Assembly (NCBI RefSeq): GCF_004342485.1
Contig: NZ_SMBU01000002.1
Coordinates: 186,001-250,000 of the forward strand
Direction of reading: 5' to 3'
Length of the DNA: 64,000 bases
From: Roseateles saccharophilus
Lineage (GTDB): Bacteria > Pseudomonadota > Gammaproteobacteria > Burkholderiales > Burkholderiaceae_C
Positions 51,793 to 62,712 of the stretch are shown here, piece after piece. A model generated the notes under the pieces. That model made no database searches and was not told the origin of the DNA. It saw only the letters and a list, made by a program, of their open reading frames with translations. Made by a program: the position numbers and the translations under genes. How positions within the stretch are numbered: the first letter of the stretch is position 1; each line of letters opens with the position of its first letter.

Positions 51793-53235
51793 ATGTCCGT
51801 TCCCCCCGCCAAGCCCCAGGGCGATGCCACCGCCGTCATTCGCCTCTACCGTTCGGAGGACAAGATCCATCCACGCTCCGTGGATGGCCTCTTCGCCCGC
51901 TGGCGCTGGGCCTTCGTCGCGCTGACTCAAGGCCTCTTCTACGGCCTGCCCTGGCTGACCTGGGGGGACCGGCCCGCCGTGCTGTTCGACCTCGGCGCGC
52001 GGCGGTTCTATGTGTTCGGCCTGGTACTGTATCCGCAGGACTTCGTCTATCTGGCGGCCCTGCTGATGATCTCGGCCTTCGCCCTGTTCCTGTTCACGGC
52101 CGTGGCAGGGCGGGTCTGGTGCGGCTATGCCTGCCCTCAGACCGTCTACACCGAGATCTACATGCTCGTGGAGCGCTGGTTCGAAGGCGACCGCAACGCG
52201 CGGATGCGGCTGGAGAAGGCGCCCTGGTCCTGGAACAAGCTCTGGCGCAAGTCGGGCAAGCAGATCGCCTGGATCGTCATCGGCCTGTGGACGGGCTTCA
52301 GCTTCGTCGGCTACTTCACGCCCATCCACACGCTGGGCGCCGAGGTGCTGTCCCTGGGCCTTGGCCCCTGGGAAACCTTCTGGGTGCTGTTCTACGGCTT
52401 CGCGACCTATGGCAACGCCGGCTACATGCGCGAGCAGGTCTGCAAGTACATGTGCCCCTATGCGCGCTTCCAGAGCGCGATGTTCGACCGCGACACCCTC
52501 ATCATCAGCTACGACGCCGAACGCGGCGAGCCGCGCGGCAAGAATGCGCTGCGCGGCAAGAAGGGCGAGGCCCGCAGCGAGGCCGTGGGCGACTGCATCG
52601 ACTGCGGCCTGTGCGTGCAGGTCTGCCCGACCGGCATCGACATCCGTGACGGCCTGCAATACGAGTGCATCGGCTGCGCGGCCTGCATCGACGTCTGCGA
52701 CGGCGTGATGGACAAGATGGCCACGCCGCGCGGCCTGATCCGCTACGACACCGAGAACGGCCTGGAGCAGCACCTGACGCGCGCCCAGCGCTGGCGCCGC
52801 GTGCTGCGGCCGCGCGTGATGGTCTACAGCGCCGTGCTGCTGCTGATCGGCTCGGCCGTGCTCTACAGCCTGCTGTCGCGGCACAGCTTCCGCGTCGATG
52901 TCGTGCGCGACCGCGCCTCCCTGGCGCGGCTGGTGGAGGACGGCTGGATCGAGAACGTCTACCGCCTGCAGATCATGAACGCCGCCGAGTCGCCGCAGCG
53001 CTACCGCGTCGCGGCCGACGGTCTGCCCGGCCTGCAGCTTGGCCAGGCGACGGTCGTCGAGGTCGGGCCTGCCGACGCGCGCTGGGTGGCCGTGTCGCTG
53101 CGCATGCCGCCGGAGGCCGCACAGGCCCTCAAGCCCGGAGCCCACCCGCTGCGCTGGCAGGTGAGCCGCGAGGGCCAGAACGGGGGCGACAGCGAGACCG
53201 TCTCCGAGAAATCCACCTTTGTCGTGCCGCGCTGA
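51793..53235 (+). CDS. ccoG: CcoG/RdxA-like polyferredoxin, cbb3 assembly copper reductase
   Basis: 480 residues: five or so membrane spans with FTAVAGRVWCGYACPQTVYTEIYM, two 4Fe-4S motifs (CIDCGLCVQVCP and CIGCAACIDVCD) and a C-terminal Ig-like domain (QIMNAAESPQRYRVAADGLPGL). CcoG is thought to reduce Cu(II) for cbb3 oxidase biogenesis. ATG 51793 directly follows ccoP. Confidence 0.93.
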   Translation: MSVPPAKPQGDATAVIRLYRSEDKIHPRSVDGLFARWRWAFVALTQGLFYGLPWLTWGDRPAVLFDLGARRFYVFGLVLYPQDFVYLAALLMISAFALFLFTAVAGRVWCGYACPQTVYTEIYMLVERWFEGDRNARMRLEKAPWSWNKLWRKSGKQIAWIVIGLWTGFSFVGYFTPIHTLGAEVLSLGLGPWETFWVLFYGFATYGNAGYMREQVCKYMCPYARFQSAMFDRDTLIISYDAERGEPRGKNALRGKKGEARSEAVGDCIDCGLCVQVCPTGIDIRDGLQYECIGCAACIDVCDGVMDKMATPRGLIRYDTENGLEQHLTRAQRWRRVLRPRVMVYSAVLLLIGSAVLYSLLSRHSFRVDVVRDRASLARLVEDGWIENVYRLQIMNAAESPQRYRVAADGLPGLQLGQATVVEVGPADARWVAVSLRMPPEAAQALKPGAHPLRWQVSREGQNGGDSETVSEKSTFVVPR

Positions 53236-53254
53236 CGCGGCAGGAGCTCCCCCG

Positions 53255-53530
53255 ATGGACACCACCCTTACATCCCCTCCCGCATCGGCCTGGCGCGAGC
53301 CCATGGTGTGGCTCGTCGTGGCCGGCCCGGCCATCGTCGTCGTCGCGAGCTTCGTGTCGCTGGCCCTGGCCATCCGCCATCCAGATCCGCCGCTGGAACT
53401 GCACCAGGCCACGGCCCAGGCTGCCGATGACGTCGAGCCGGCCGACCTGCGTGCCCGCGAGGGCGACGTCGTGCCGGCCATGGTCGCGCGCAACCATGCC
53501 GCCACCGGCACCGCGGGCCAGAAACGATGA
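53255..53530 (+). CDS. FixH/CcoH-like short membrane protein
   Basis: 91 residues. The N-terminal part WREPMVWLVVAGPAIVVVASFVSLALAIRHPDPPLEL matches the anchor of FixH/CcoH assembly proteins. The usual periplasmic domain that follows in FixH is missing; only about 45 polar residues remain. Position directly after ccoG supports a CcoH role. Either a natural short form or a degenerate one. Confidence 0.6.
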   Translation: MDTTLTSPPASAWREPMVWLVVAGPAIVVVASFVSLALAIRHPDPPLELHQATAQAADDVEPADLRAREGDVVPAMVARNHAATGTAGQKR

Positions 53531-53820
53531 ACGGCCAGCCCGGCCTCTCGCGTGTCAAGCGCTTCGCGCTGGCCGTGGCCTGGTCGTCCTTCCTTTGTGC
53601 CGGCGTGCTCGAGGTCCTGGTGTTTGCGGTCATCGACCCGGGCGACCTGCGCTGGTTCGGCGCGGCACCGGTGCAGCTGTCGGCCCAGGCCGTCTACACC
53701 GTCAGCTTCCTGATCTTCTGGGGCGTCATTGCGCTGGGTGCCAGCCTGGCGCTGCTGCTGGTCAGCCAGCCGGCCGACGGCGTCAGGCCGGTGCGTCGTT
53801 CGCCCGACTGGCCTCGTTGA
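53527..53820 (+). CDS. Two-span membrane protein of the cbb3 locus, function unknown
   Basis: 97 residues with two hydrophobic segments (FALAVAWSSFLCAGVLEVLVFAVI and AVYTVSFLIFWGVIALGASLALLLV) separated by DPGDLRWFG. Similar small proteins occur after ccoGH in related genomes as far as I recall, with no assigned role. It overlaps the previous gene by four bases and the convergent NDH-2 gene by 38 bases at the 3' end. Confidence 0.65.
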   Translation: MNGQPGLSRVKRFALAVAWSSFLCAGVLEVLVFAVIDPGDLRWFGAAPVQLSAQAVYTVSFLIFWGVIALGASLALLLVSQPADGVRPVRRSPDWPR

Positions 53821-55120
53821 GGCCGTGGCCCGCGACGACGCGTGCGCTGCGATCATGGGTCCAGTAGGCCCAGGCCCAGTCCATCAGCACGACGAAGCGG
53901 TTGCGGAAGCCGATCAGGAACCAGACGTGAGCGAACAGCCAGAACAGCCAGGCCGCATAGCCTGAGAAGCGCAGCGGGCCGAGCCGCGTGCCCAGATCGA
54001 CGACGGCGCTGTGCCGGCCGATGGTGGCGAGGTTGCCGTAGTCGCGGTAGCGGAAGGCCTGCGTGGTCTCGCCGCGCAGCCGGCGCCCGATGTTGGCCGC
54101 CGCGCAGCGGCCCATCTGCTTGGCGGCGGGCGACACGCCGGGCACGGGCCTGGGTTCGCGTCCCGGGGCATGACTCTGCGCCGCGGCGAGATCGCCGATG
54201 ACCTGGATGTCGGGGTGACTCTTCAGGCTCAGGTCGGCTTCGACGACGACGCGGCCCGCCCGGTCCAGCGTGCAGCCGGTGGCCTGGGCCAGCGCGCGGC
54301 CGAGCGGTGATGCCGCGACGCCCGCGGCCCAGACGACGCAACGGCTGGCCAGGCGCTCGGGGCCGGCGGCGGTGGCGATGTCCACCCCTTCGGCATCGAT
54401 GCCGGTCACTCGTGCATTCAGGCGCACTTCGACGCCCAGCGCGGCGAGTTGCTCGCGGGCGCGCTCGCTCAGGCGTTCGGGCATGGCCTGCAGAACGCGC
54501 GAACCGCCTTCGACGAGCAGCACGTGGGCCTGGCGCGGGTCGATGCGACGGAATTCGCCGGGCAGGGTGTGGCGGGCAATCTCGGCCAGCGTGCCGGCCA
54601 GCTCGACCCCGGTCGGCCCGGCGCCGATGACGACGAACTGCATCAGCGCCGCGCGCCCGGCCGGGTCATCCTCGCGCTCGGCGGCCTCGAAGGCCAGCAG
54701 CACGCGGCGGCGGATCTCGAAGGCGTCGTCCAGCGTCTTCAGCCCCGGCGCGTGCGTGGCCCAGTCATCGCGGCCGAAATAGCTGTGTGTGGCGCCGGCA
54801 GCGACGATGAGATGGTCCCAGTGCAACAGGGCGCCGTCCTTCAGCCTGGCGGTGCGCGTGGCGGCATCGATCGAGACGACCTCGCCGAGCAGTGTCGTCA
54901 CGCTGCGCCGGCCGCGGAACAGGTGGCGTATCGGCGCCGCGATGGACGGTGCCGAAAGGCCTGCCGTGGCCACCTGATAGAGCAGGGGCTGGAAGAGGTG
55001 ATGGTTGGTCTTGTCGACGAGGGTGACGTCGACAGCGGCAGCGCAGCCTGAGCCCGTCAGGGCCCGCGCCGCCTCCAGACCGCCGAAACCGCAGCCGATG
55101 ATGAGGACTTGGGGACGCAT
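53783..55120 (-). CDS. Type II NADH dehydrogenase-like FAD/NAD(P) oxidoreductase
   Basis: 445 residues. FAD loop IIGCGFGGLEAARAL at the N-terminus; LVDKTNHHLFQPLLYQVATAGLS is the NDH-2 hallmark; the NAD loop VVIGAGPTGVELAGTLAEI is central; VVWAAGV and IQVIGDLAAA bind the flavin. The C-terminal membrane-associating helix (YAAWLFWLFAHVWFLIGFRNRFVVLMDWAWAYWT) is present. It oxidises NADH to reduce quinone without pumping protons. Its setting between the cbb3 cluster and an Fnr-type gene fits respiratory tuning. Confidence 0.9.
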   Translation of the reverse strand: MRPQVLIIGCGFGGLEAARALTGSGCAAAVDVTLVDKTNHHLFQPLLYQVATAGLSAPSIAAPIRHLFRGRRSVTTLLGEVVSIDAATRTARLKDGALLHWDHLIVAAGATHSYFGRDDWATHAPGLKTLDDAFEIRRRVLLAFEAAEREDDPAGRAALMQFVVIGAGPTGVELAGTLAEIARHTLPGEFRRIDPRQAHVLLVEGGSRVLQAMPERLSERAREQLAALGVEVRLNARVTGIDAEGVDIATAAGPERLASRCVVWAAGVAASPLGRALAQATGCTLDRAGRVVVEADLSLKSHPDIQVIGDLAAAQSHAPGREPRPVPGVSPAAKQMGRCAAANIGRRLRGETTQAFRYRDYGNLATIGRHSAVVDLGTRLGPLRFSGYAAWLFWLFAHVWFLIGFRNRFVVLMDWAWAYWTHDRSARVVAGHGLNEASRANDAPA

Positions 55121-55141
55121 GGCCCCATGCTACGCCCGATG

Positions 55142-55158
55142 TTGCTGCGGTGCAGCAA
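55142..55158. promoter_or_regulatory. 17-bp perfect palindrome upstream of the NDH-2 gene
   Basis: TTGCTGC-GGT-GCAGCAA, 22 bases before the NDH-2 start. It contains CTGC-N3-GCAG, the form described for PhaR-type regulators, but other TetR/GntR-like proteins use similar sites. It lies between two minus-strand genes and could be either an operator or a weak hairpin. Confidence 0.4.
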
Positions 55159-55191
55159 AGGCGCGCCGCGAGAGGGACTGATCAGCGCGTG

Positions 55192-55926
55192 TCAGCAGGC
55201 CGCGTTGGACACCAGGCGCTGCAGGGCCTGCGGGTCGAGCACGGTGATCTGGCGCTGCTTCACATCCAGCACGCCATCGTCCTGGAACTTGGAGAAGGCG
55301 CGGCTCACCGTTTCAAGCTTGAGGCCGAGGTAGCTGCCGATTTCTTCGCGCGTCATGCGCAGCACCAGGCTGGACGCGGAGAAGCCACGCGCCTGCAGGC
55401 GCTGGGTCAGGTTCAGCAGGAAGGCCGCGAGCCGCTCTTCGGCGCGCATATTGCCCAGCAGCAGCATGACGCCGTGGTCGCGCACGATCTCGCGGCTCAT
55501 GATCTTGTGGAACTGGTGCTGCAGCACGCTGAATTCGCGCGACAGGCCCTCGAGTTGCGAATAAGGGATGACGCAGACCGAGGAGTCCTCCAGCGCGACA
55601 GCGTCGCAGTGGTGGTGGTCGCTGCTGATGCCGTCCAGCCCCAGCAACTCGCCGGCCATCTGGAAGCCAGTGACTTGGTCGCGCCCGTCCTCGCTGCCGA
55701 CGCAGGTCTTGAAGAAGCCGGTGCGCACCGCATACAGCGCCTCGAAGCGCTCGCCGTTGCGGAACAGGTGCTCGCCGCGCGGCACGGCGCGCCGCTTCGC
55801 GACGAGGCCGTCGAGCTGGTCCAGTTCGTTGGCATTCAAGCCGACGGGCAGGCAGAGTTCACGCAGATTGCAGCTCGCGCAGGCGACCTTGAGCGGCTCG
55901 ATGGCGGCGGAGTTGGGCGTCGTCAT
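55192..55926 (-). CDS. fnr: Fnr/Anr-type oxygen-sensing Crp-family regulator
   Basis: 244 residues. The [4Fe-4S] cysteines are all present: Cys16, Cys19 and Cys25 (CASCNLRELC) and Cys118 (SSVCVIPY). A cyclic-nucleotide-like sensor domain, dimer helix and HTH follow, with recognition helix LETVSRAF retaining the E-S-R that reads TTGAT. It should activate microaerobic genes such as the cco cluster and hemN. The start at 55926 (MTTPNSAAIEPLKVACASC) is the normal family start; longer forms begin at 55941 or 55977. Confidence 0.92.
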   Translation of the reverse strand: MTTPNSAAIEPLKVACASCNLRELCLPVGLNANELDQLDGLVAKRRAVPRGEHLFRNGERFEALYAVRTGFFKTCVGSEDGRDQVTGFQMAGELLGLDGISSDHHHCDAVALEDSSVCVIPYSQLEGLSREFSVLQHQFHKIMSREIVRDHGVMLLLGNMRAEERLAAFLLNLTQRLQARGFSASSLVLRMTREEIGSYLGLKLETVSRAFSKFQDDGVLDVKQRQITVLDPQALQRLVSNAAC

Positions 55927-55984
55927 GTCGTGCATTATCGGCATGCCGGCTGTTGGAGCGCGGGTCTTCGTCAGCATGGCGTAT

Positions 55985-55998
55985 TTAAGTTGCGTCAA
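55985..55998. promoter_or_regulatory. Second, weaker Fnr-box-like site in the fnr promoter region
   Basis: TTAAG-TTGC-GTCAA. The right half is perfect (RTCAA) and the left matches three of five. Relative to the start predicted from the upstream box (near 56001 on the minus strand) it is centred at about +9.5, a position suited to repression. Confidence 0.4.
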
Positions 55999-56007
55999 CT
56001 GGCGGGC

Positions 56008-56049
56008 ATTCTTGGCCGGGTGGCGCGCAGCGGGCTTGACGTGGATCAA
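56008..56049 (-). promoter_or_regulatory. Fnr box and -10 of the fnr promoter
   Basis: TTGAC-GTGG-ATCAA at 56036-56049 fits TTGAY-N4-RTCAA exactly. On the minus strand AAGAAT at 56013-56008 falls where the -10 should be if the box is centred at -41.5, giving a start near 56001. The same box lies 42 bases before the hemN ATG and could serve both genes. Confidence 0.65.
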
Positions 56050-56084
56050 GACCCAGCCGCTATGCCCTGGGGCAAAGTGTCCAC

Positions 56085-57479
56085 ATGGCTGCTGTGACCG
56101 ATCGACCGCTGGACCCTGACCTGCTTGACGCCAACATGAGGCGCCATGATGTGGCGGGCCCGCGCTATACCTCCTACCCGACGGCCGACCGCTTCGTCGA
56201 AGCCCACCAGGCCCCCCAGCACCTACAGGCGCTGGCCCAGCGTGGCGCGGCCCAGCCGCTGTCGGTCTACGTCCACATCCCCTTCTGCGAGCAGCTCTGC
56301 TACTACTGCGCCTGCAACAAGGTCATCACCCGGCATCACGAGCGTGCCCAGCCCTATCTGGCTGCGCTCGAGATCGAGATGGATCTCGTGGCCGCGGCCC
56401 TGGGTGGGCATGCGCCGGTGTCCCAGTTGCATCTGGGAGGCGGCTCGCCCACCTTCCTGTCCGATGCCGAGCTCGGCACGCTGATGACCGCGCTGCGCCA
56501 GCGCTTTCGCCTGCTGCCGGGGGCCGAGCTCTCGATCGAGGTGGACCCCCGCACGGTCGATGCCGGGCGGCTCGCGCACCTGAAGACGCTGGGCTTCAAC
56601 CGCCTGTCGTTCGGTGTGCAGGATTTCGACGCCGCCGTGCAGAAGGCCGTGCACCGCGTGCAGCCCATCGAGTCGGTCGCGGCGCTGATGCGCGCCGCTC
56701 GCGACCTGGGGTTCGCATCGATCAGCGTCGACCTGATCTACGGCCTGCCACTGCAGACGCCGGCCAGCTTTGCCCGCACGATTGCCCAGGTGGCCGAGTT
56801 GCGGCCCGACCGCATCGCGATGTATGCCTACGCCCATCTGCCGCAGCGCTTCAAGCCGCAGCGCCGCATCGTGGCCGAGTTGCTGCCGCCGGCGGGTGAC
56901 AAGCTCGCCATGCTGTCGGGGGCGATCAGCGCGCTGCTCGGCGAGGGCTATGCTTACATCGGTATGGATCACTTCGCGCTGCCCGACGATCCACTGGCCG
57001 TGGCAAAGCGCCAGGGCCTGCTGCATCGCAATTTCCAGGGCTACTCGACGCAGCCGGACTGCGACCTTGTCGGCCTGGGCGTGTCCGCCATCAGCCGCGT
57101 GGGGGCCACCTTCGCGCAGAACGCCAAGGCGCTGGACGAATACCAGGACCTGCTGCACCAGCGCCAGCTGCCCGTGCAGCGCGGTCTGGCGCTGACCCGC
57201 GACGACCTGCTGCGCCGCGCGGTCATCATGGCGCTGATGTGCCAGGGGCGGCTGGAGTTCGAGTCCATCGCGTCGTCCTACCTCGTCGACGTGCCGAGCT
57301 ATTTCGCCGCCGAGTTCGAGCGCCTGGGCCAACTGGCCGCGCAGGGCCTGGTCGTGCTGGAGCCGGATGCCATCCAGGTCACGCCGCTGGGCTGGTATTT
57401 CGTGCGCGCTGTCGCCATGGTCTTCGACCGCTATCTGCAGGCCGACGCGAGCCGTGAGCGCTTCTCCAAGATTATTTGA
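56085..57479 (+). CDS. hemN: Oxygen-independent coproporphyrinogen III dehydrogenase
   Basis: 464 residues, radical SAM enzyme. The cluster motif is CEQLCYYC (Cys68, Cys72, Cys75), with GPRYTSYPTADRF and LHLGGGSPTFL as HemN-specific segments and YGLPLQTPASF later. It converts coproporphyrinogen III to protoporphyrinogen IX without oxygen, supplying haem for the cbb3 oxidase under low oxygen. Divergent from fnr with an Fnr box between. Confidence 0.94.
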   Translation: MAAVTDRPLDPDLLDANMRRHDVAGPRYTSYPTADRFVEAHQAPQHLQALAQRGAAQPLSVYVHIPFCEQLCYYCACNKVITRHHERAQPYLAALEIEMDLVAAALGGHAPVSQLHLGGGSPTFLSDAELGTLMTALRQRFRLLPGAELSIEVDPRTVDAGRLAHLKTLGFNRLSFGVQDFDAAVQKAVHRVQPIESVAALMRAARDLGFASISVDLIYGLPLQTPASFARTIAQVAELRPDRIAMYAYAHLPQRFKPQRRIVAELLPPAGDKLAMLSGAISALLGEGYAYIGMDHFALPDDPLAVAKRQGLLHRNFQGYSTQPDCDLVGLGVSAISRVGATFAQNAKALDEYQDLLHQRQLPVQRGLALTRDDLLRRAVIMALMCQGRLEFESIASSYLVDVPSYFAAEFERLGQLAAQGLVVLEPDAIQVTPLGWYFVRAVAMVFDRYLQADASRERFSKII

Positions 57480-57484
57480 GGCTG

Positions 57485-58111
57485 ATGGCCCTTGATGCCG
57501 CGCTGATCGCGTCGGCCACGCTGATGGGGCTGGCCGGCACGCCGCATTGCGCGGCCATGTGTAGCGCGCCCTGTGCGCTGGCCGCCGGGCCGCGGCCGGT
57601 GCGCCTTCTTGCCGGCCGACTGCTCGGCTACAGCGCGGGTGGCGCCATCGTGGCCGCGTCTGCCGAGGCGCTGGCGCGGGCTTCGCAGGGCGTTGCTTTG
57701 TTGCAGCCGGCCTGGGCGCTGCTGCAGGCGGCCATGCTGCTGCTGGGCCTGACGCTGCTGGTGCGCGGGCGCATGCCGGTCTGGCTGGGTGCGGTGAACT
57801 GGCGCCCGCAGCCGCGCCATGCCTTCTTCACCGGCATCGCCTGGGTGGCGATGCCCTGCGGGCTGCTGCACGCGGCCTTGCTGCTCGCGGGTCTGTCCGG
57901 CTCCGTGGCCGGCGGTACGCTGGCGATGGCCGGCTTTGCCTTGGCCAGCACGCCCGGCCTCATCGTGGCGCCGCTGTGGCGGGCCAAGCTGCTCAAGCGA
58001 GGTGCGGGCGGCGAGGTGCTGGCGCTGCGCCTCGCGGGCCTGGCGCTGGCGCTCGGCGCGGGCTGGGCGCTGGGCCATGGCATCTGGCAGCGTGTCCTGC
58101 TCGCCTGCTGA
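57485..58111 (+). CDS. Sulfite exporter TauE/SafE-like membrane protein
   Basis: 208 residues, about six membrane spans. MGLAGTPHCAAMCSAPC near the start carries the conserved Cys-containing GxxHCxxMC motif of the DsbD/CcdA-related SafE group often found in cbb3/cytochrome c loci, where copper or thiol handling is suspected. WVAMPCGLLHAALLLAGLSGS is the second half-motif. ATG 57485 lies six bases after the hemN stop. Confidence 0.8.
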   Translation: MALDAALIASATLMGLAGTPHCAAMCSAPCALAAGPRPVRLLAGRLLGYSAGGAIVAASAEALARASQGVALLQPAWALLQAAMLLLGLTLLVRGRMPVWLGAVNWRPQPRHAFFTGIAWVAMPCGLLHAALLLAGLSGSVAGGTLAMAGFALASTPGLIVAPLWRAKLLKRGAGGEVLALRLAGLALALGAGWALGHGIWQRVLLAC

Positions 58112-58170
58112 CCCAGCCATAAACTCGCCGGGTTTCGTTTTCCCTCGTCTCTTTGCGGAGCCCACAAGCC

Positions 58171-59427
58171 ATGTACCAACACATCCAGGTGCCAGAAGGT
58201 GGCCAGAAGATCACCGTCAACGCCGACTTCTCGCTGAACGTACCTGACCAGCCCATCATTCCCTACATCGAAGGCGACGGCACCGGCTTGGACATCACGC
58301 CCGTCATGCTCAAGGTCGTCGACGCGGCCGTGGCCAAGGCCTATGGCGGCGCGAAGAAGATCCACTGGATGGAGATCTACGCCGGCGAGAAGAGCACTCG
58401 GGTCTACGGCCCCGACGTCTGGCTGCCCGAGGAGACGCTGAAGGTGCTGAAGGACTACGTCGTCTCCATCAAGGGGCCGCTGACCACGCCCGTCGGCGGC
58501 GGCATCCGCTCGCTGAACGTCGCGCTGCGCCAGGAACTGGACCTCTACGTCTGCCTGCGCCCGGTGCAGTATTTCGACGGCGTGCCCAGCCCCGTGAAGG
58601 AGCCCCACAAGGTCGACATGGTGATCTTCCGCGAGAACTCGGAGGACATCTATGCCGGCATCGAGTACGAGGCCGAGAGCGACAAGGCGAGGAAGCTCAT
58701 CAAGTTCCTTCAGGAGGAGATGGGCGTCAAGAAGATCCGCTTCCCGAACACCTCGGGCATCGGCATCAAGCCGGTCTCACGCGAGGGCACCGAGCGCCTG
58801 GTGCGCAAGGCCATCCAGTACGCCATCGACAACAACAAGCCCAGCGTGACCATCGTGCACAAGGGCAACATCATGAAGTTCACCGAGGGTGGCTTCCGCG
58901 ACTGGGCCTATGCGCTGGCGCAGAAGGAGTTCGGCGCCCAGCCCATCGACGGCGGCCCGTGGTGCAAGTTCAAGAACCCGAAGACGGGCAAGGACATCAC
59001 CATCAAGGACAGCATCGCCGATGCCTTCCTGCAGCAGATCATCCTGCGCCCGGCCGAGTACAGCGTCATCGCGACGCTGAACCTGAACGGCGACTACATC
59101 TCCGACGCGCTGGCCGCCCAGGTCGGCGGCATCGGCATCGCGCCGGGTGCCAACCTGAGCGACTCGATCGCGATGTTCGAGGCCACGCATGGCACGGCGC
59201 CCAAGTACGCCGGCAAGGACTATGTGAACCCCGGCTCCGAGATCCTGTCGGCCGAGATGATGCTGCGCCACATGGGCTGGACCAAGGCCGCCGACCTCAT
59301 CATCAGCGCGATGGAAAAGGCCATCCTGAGCAAGAAGGTGACCTATGACTTCGCCCGTCTGATGGACGGTGCGACGCAGGTGTCCTGCTCCGGCTTCGGG
59401 CAGGTGATGATCGACCAGATGGCCTGA
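58171..59427 (+). CDS. icd: Isocitrate dehydrogenase (NADP), dimeric type
   Basis: 418 residues. Matches the E. coli Icd form: [48 protein letters not shown] (phosphorylatable Ser loop), [15 protein letters not shown], and [21 protein letters not shown] for NADP. It oxidatively decarboxylates isocitrate in the TCA cycle. A GCGGAG sequence precedes the ATG. A second, unrelated isocitrate dehydrogenase lies 0.6 kb away. Confidence 0.96.
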   Translation: MYQHIQVPEGGQKITVNADFSLNVPDQPIIPYIEGDGTGLDITPVMLKVVDAAVAKAYGGAKKIHWMEIYAGEKSTRVYGPDVWLPEETLKVLKDYVVSIKGPLTTPVGGGIRSLNVALRQELDLYVCLRPVQYFDGVPSPVKEPHKVDMVIFRENSEDIYAGIEYEAESDKARKLIKFLQEEMGVKKIRFPNTSGIGIKPVSREGTERLVRKAIQYAIDNNKPSVTIVHKGNIMKFTEGGFRDWAYALAQKEFGAQPIDGGPWCKFKNPKTGKDITIKDSIADAFLQQIILRPAEYSVIATLNLNGDYISDALAAQVGGIGIAPGANLSDSIAMFEATHGTAPKYAGKDYVNPGSEILSAEMMLRHMGWTKAADLIISAMEKAILSKKVTYDFARLMDGATQVSCSGFGQVMIDQMA

Positions 59428-59456
59428 CGTCGACGGGCGTCGCCCGCTGCGCCTTC

Positions 59457-59495
59457 GAAGCCCATCGCACCCCGCGGCGATGGGCTTCTTGCCTT
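59457..59495 (+). terminator. Rho-independent terminator after icd
   Basis: GAAGCCCATCGC (59457-59468) and GCGATGGGCTTC (59477-59488), a perfect 12-bp stem followed by TTGCCTT. Confidence 0.82.
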
Positions 59496-59552
59496 CTGAA
59501 TCCTTGTCGGCTTCGTGTCGCTATGCTGCGATGCAACAACGAAGGAGCCGTC

Positions 59553-59921
59553 ATGGATCTCGACCCCCAAGGGCTTGCCACCCGCCGTGCGGTGCTGGGC
59601 GATGCCTATGTCGGCGCCGCGCTGGCCAAGGTCACGCCGTTCACCGAGCCGCTGCAGGAACTCGTGACCCGACACGCCTGGGGCAACACCTGGCAGCGGC
59701 CGGGCCTGGACCTGCGCACGCGCAGCATCGTGACGGTGTCCATGCTGGTGGCACTGGGTCGCGCGCATGAGCTCAAGACCCATGTGCGCGGCGCGCTGAA
59801 CAACGGCGTGACGGCGCAGGAGCTGCAGGAGATCTTCCTGCACGCCAGCGTCTACTGCGGTTTTCCGGCGGCGGTGGATGCCTTCCGCGCGGCAGCCGAG
59901 GTGGTCGAGGCCACACCATGA
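59553..59921 (+). CDS. Carboxymuconolactone decarboxylase-family protein
   Basis: 122 residues, all-helical CMD fold: TRRAVLGDAYVGAAL, LQELVTRHAWGNTWQRPGLDLRTRSIVTVSMLVALGRAHELKTHVRGALNNGVTAQELQEIFLHASVYCGFPAAVDAF. This closely follows 4-carboxymuconolactone decarboxylase (PcaC) and lacks the CxxC of AhpD peroxidases. No other pca gene is nearby, so the substrate stays open. AAGGAG precedes ATG 59553. Confidence 0.85.
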   Translation: MDLDPQGLATRRAVLGDAYVGAALAKVTPFTEPLQELVTRHAWGNTWQRPGLDLRTRSIVTVSMLVALGRAHELKTHVRGALNNGVTAQELQEIFLHASVYCGFPAAVDAFRAAAEVVEATP

Positions 59922-59954
59922 AAAACGCCGCTGGCATCGACTGCGCAGCGGCGT
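59920..59954 (-). terminator. Terminator of the monomeric icd gene
   Basis: On the minus strand ACGCCGCTG...CAGCGGCGT (stems at 59954-59946 and 59933-59925) followed by TTTT. It begins at the stop codon of the convergent CMD-family gene. Confidence 0.75.
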
Positions 59955-59992
59955 GATCCAGGCGGGGCCGCGGCCCCGTCAGGCAATGGAGG

Positions 59993-62230
<2,238 letters not shown>

Positions 62231-62340
62231 GAGGTCTTCCGGTAAAGGGGCAATCCGTGCGGCTGGATGCACCAGGCGCCAGCGCGCAGGGCATGAACTC
62301 TAGCAAGCCACTCCAGCATTTGGCTGACGCGGCGGGCAGA

Positions 62341-62378
62341 AAGCGCAAAGCCCCGCGGCCAGTGGCTCGCGGGGCTTC
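62341..62378 (-). terminator. Terminator of the cold-shock gene
   Basis: Minus-strand AAGCCCCGCG...CGCGGGGCTT (stems at 62377-62368 and 62357-62348), followed by TGCGCTTTC. A 10-bp stem about 20 bases after the stop. Confidence 0.7.
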
Positions 62379-62394
62379 TCGGTCAGGAGGGGGC

Positions 62395-62637
62395 TCAGGA
62401 GGCCAGCGGCTGTGGCTCCATGCCGCGCGCGGCTTCCACAGGCGTGATGTTCTGCGCCAATTGCCCCTTGGGGCCTTGCACTAGATCAAACTGCACCTGA
62501 CTGCCCTGTTTCAGCGTCCGGAATCCTTCCATCTGGATCGCCGAGAAATGGGCGAAGACGTCATCGCCGCCGGCTTCCGGCTCGATGAATCCAAAGCCCT
62601 TGGCATCGTTGAACCACTTGACTTTGCCCAGCGCCAT
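62395..62637 (-). CDS. CspA-family cold-shock nucleic acid-binding protein
   Basis: 80 residues. [21 protein letters not shown] contains RNP1 (KGFGFI) and [11 protein letters not shown] contains RNP2 (VFAHF). Compared with classical CspA (about 70) it has an extra tail, [15 protein letters not shown], and the usual second aromatic positions are partly altered. An RNA chaperone for cold or growth-phase stress. Start 62637 gives the family N-terminus; ATG 62640 adds one Met and has better Shine-Dalgarno spacing. Confidence 0.9.
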   Translation of the reverse strand: MALGKVKWFNDAKGFGFIEPEAGGDDVFAHFSAIQMEGFRTLKQGSQVQFDLVQGPKGQLAQNITPVEAARGMEPQPLAS

Positions 62638-62684
62638 CATCTTGTCTCCGTTCTGTGTGGCTCCTCCCGAGGAGGCGGACGTGG

Positions 62685-62712
62685 ATTCTGGTAGCGCAAT
62701 AAAAAGCGTCAA
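62685..62712 (-). promoter_or_regulatory. Possible sigma-70 promoter of the cold-shock gene
   Basis: Minus-strand TTGACG (62712-62707), a 16-base spacer, CAGAAT (62690-62685). It would give a leader of about 40 bases containing a CTCCTC/GAGGAG hairpin. Confidence 0.4.
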
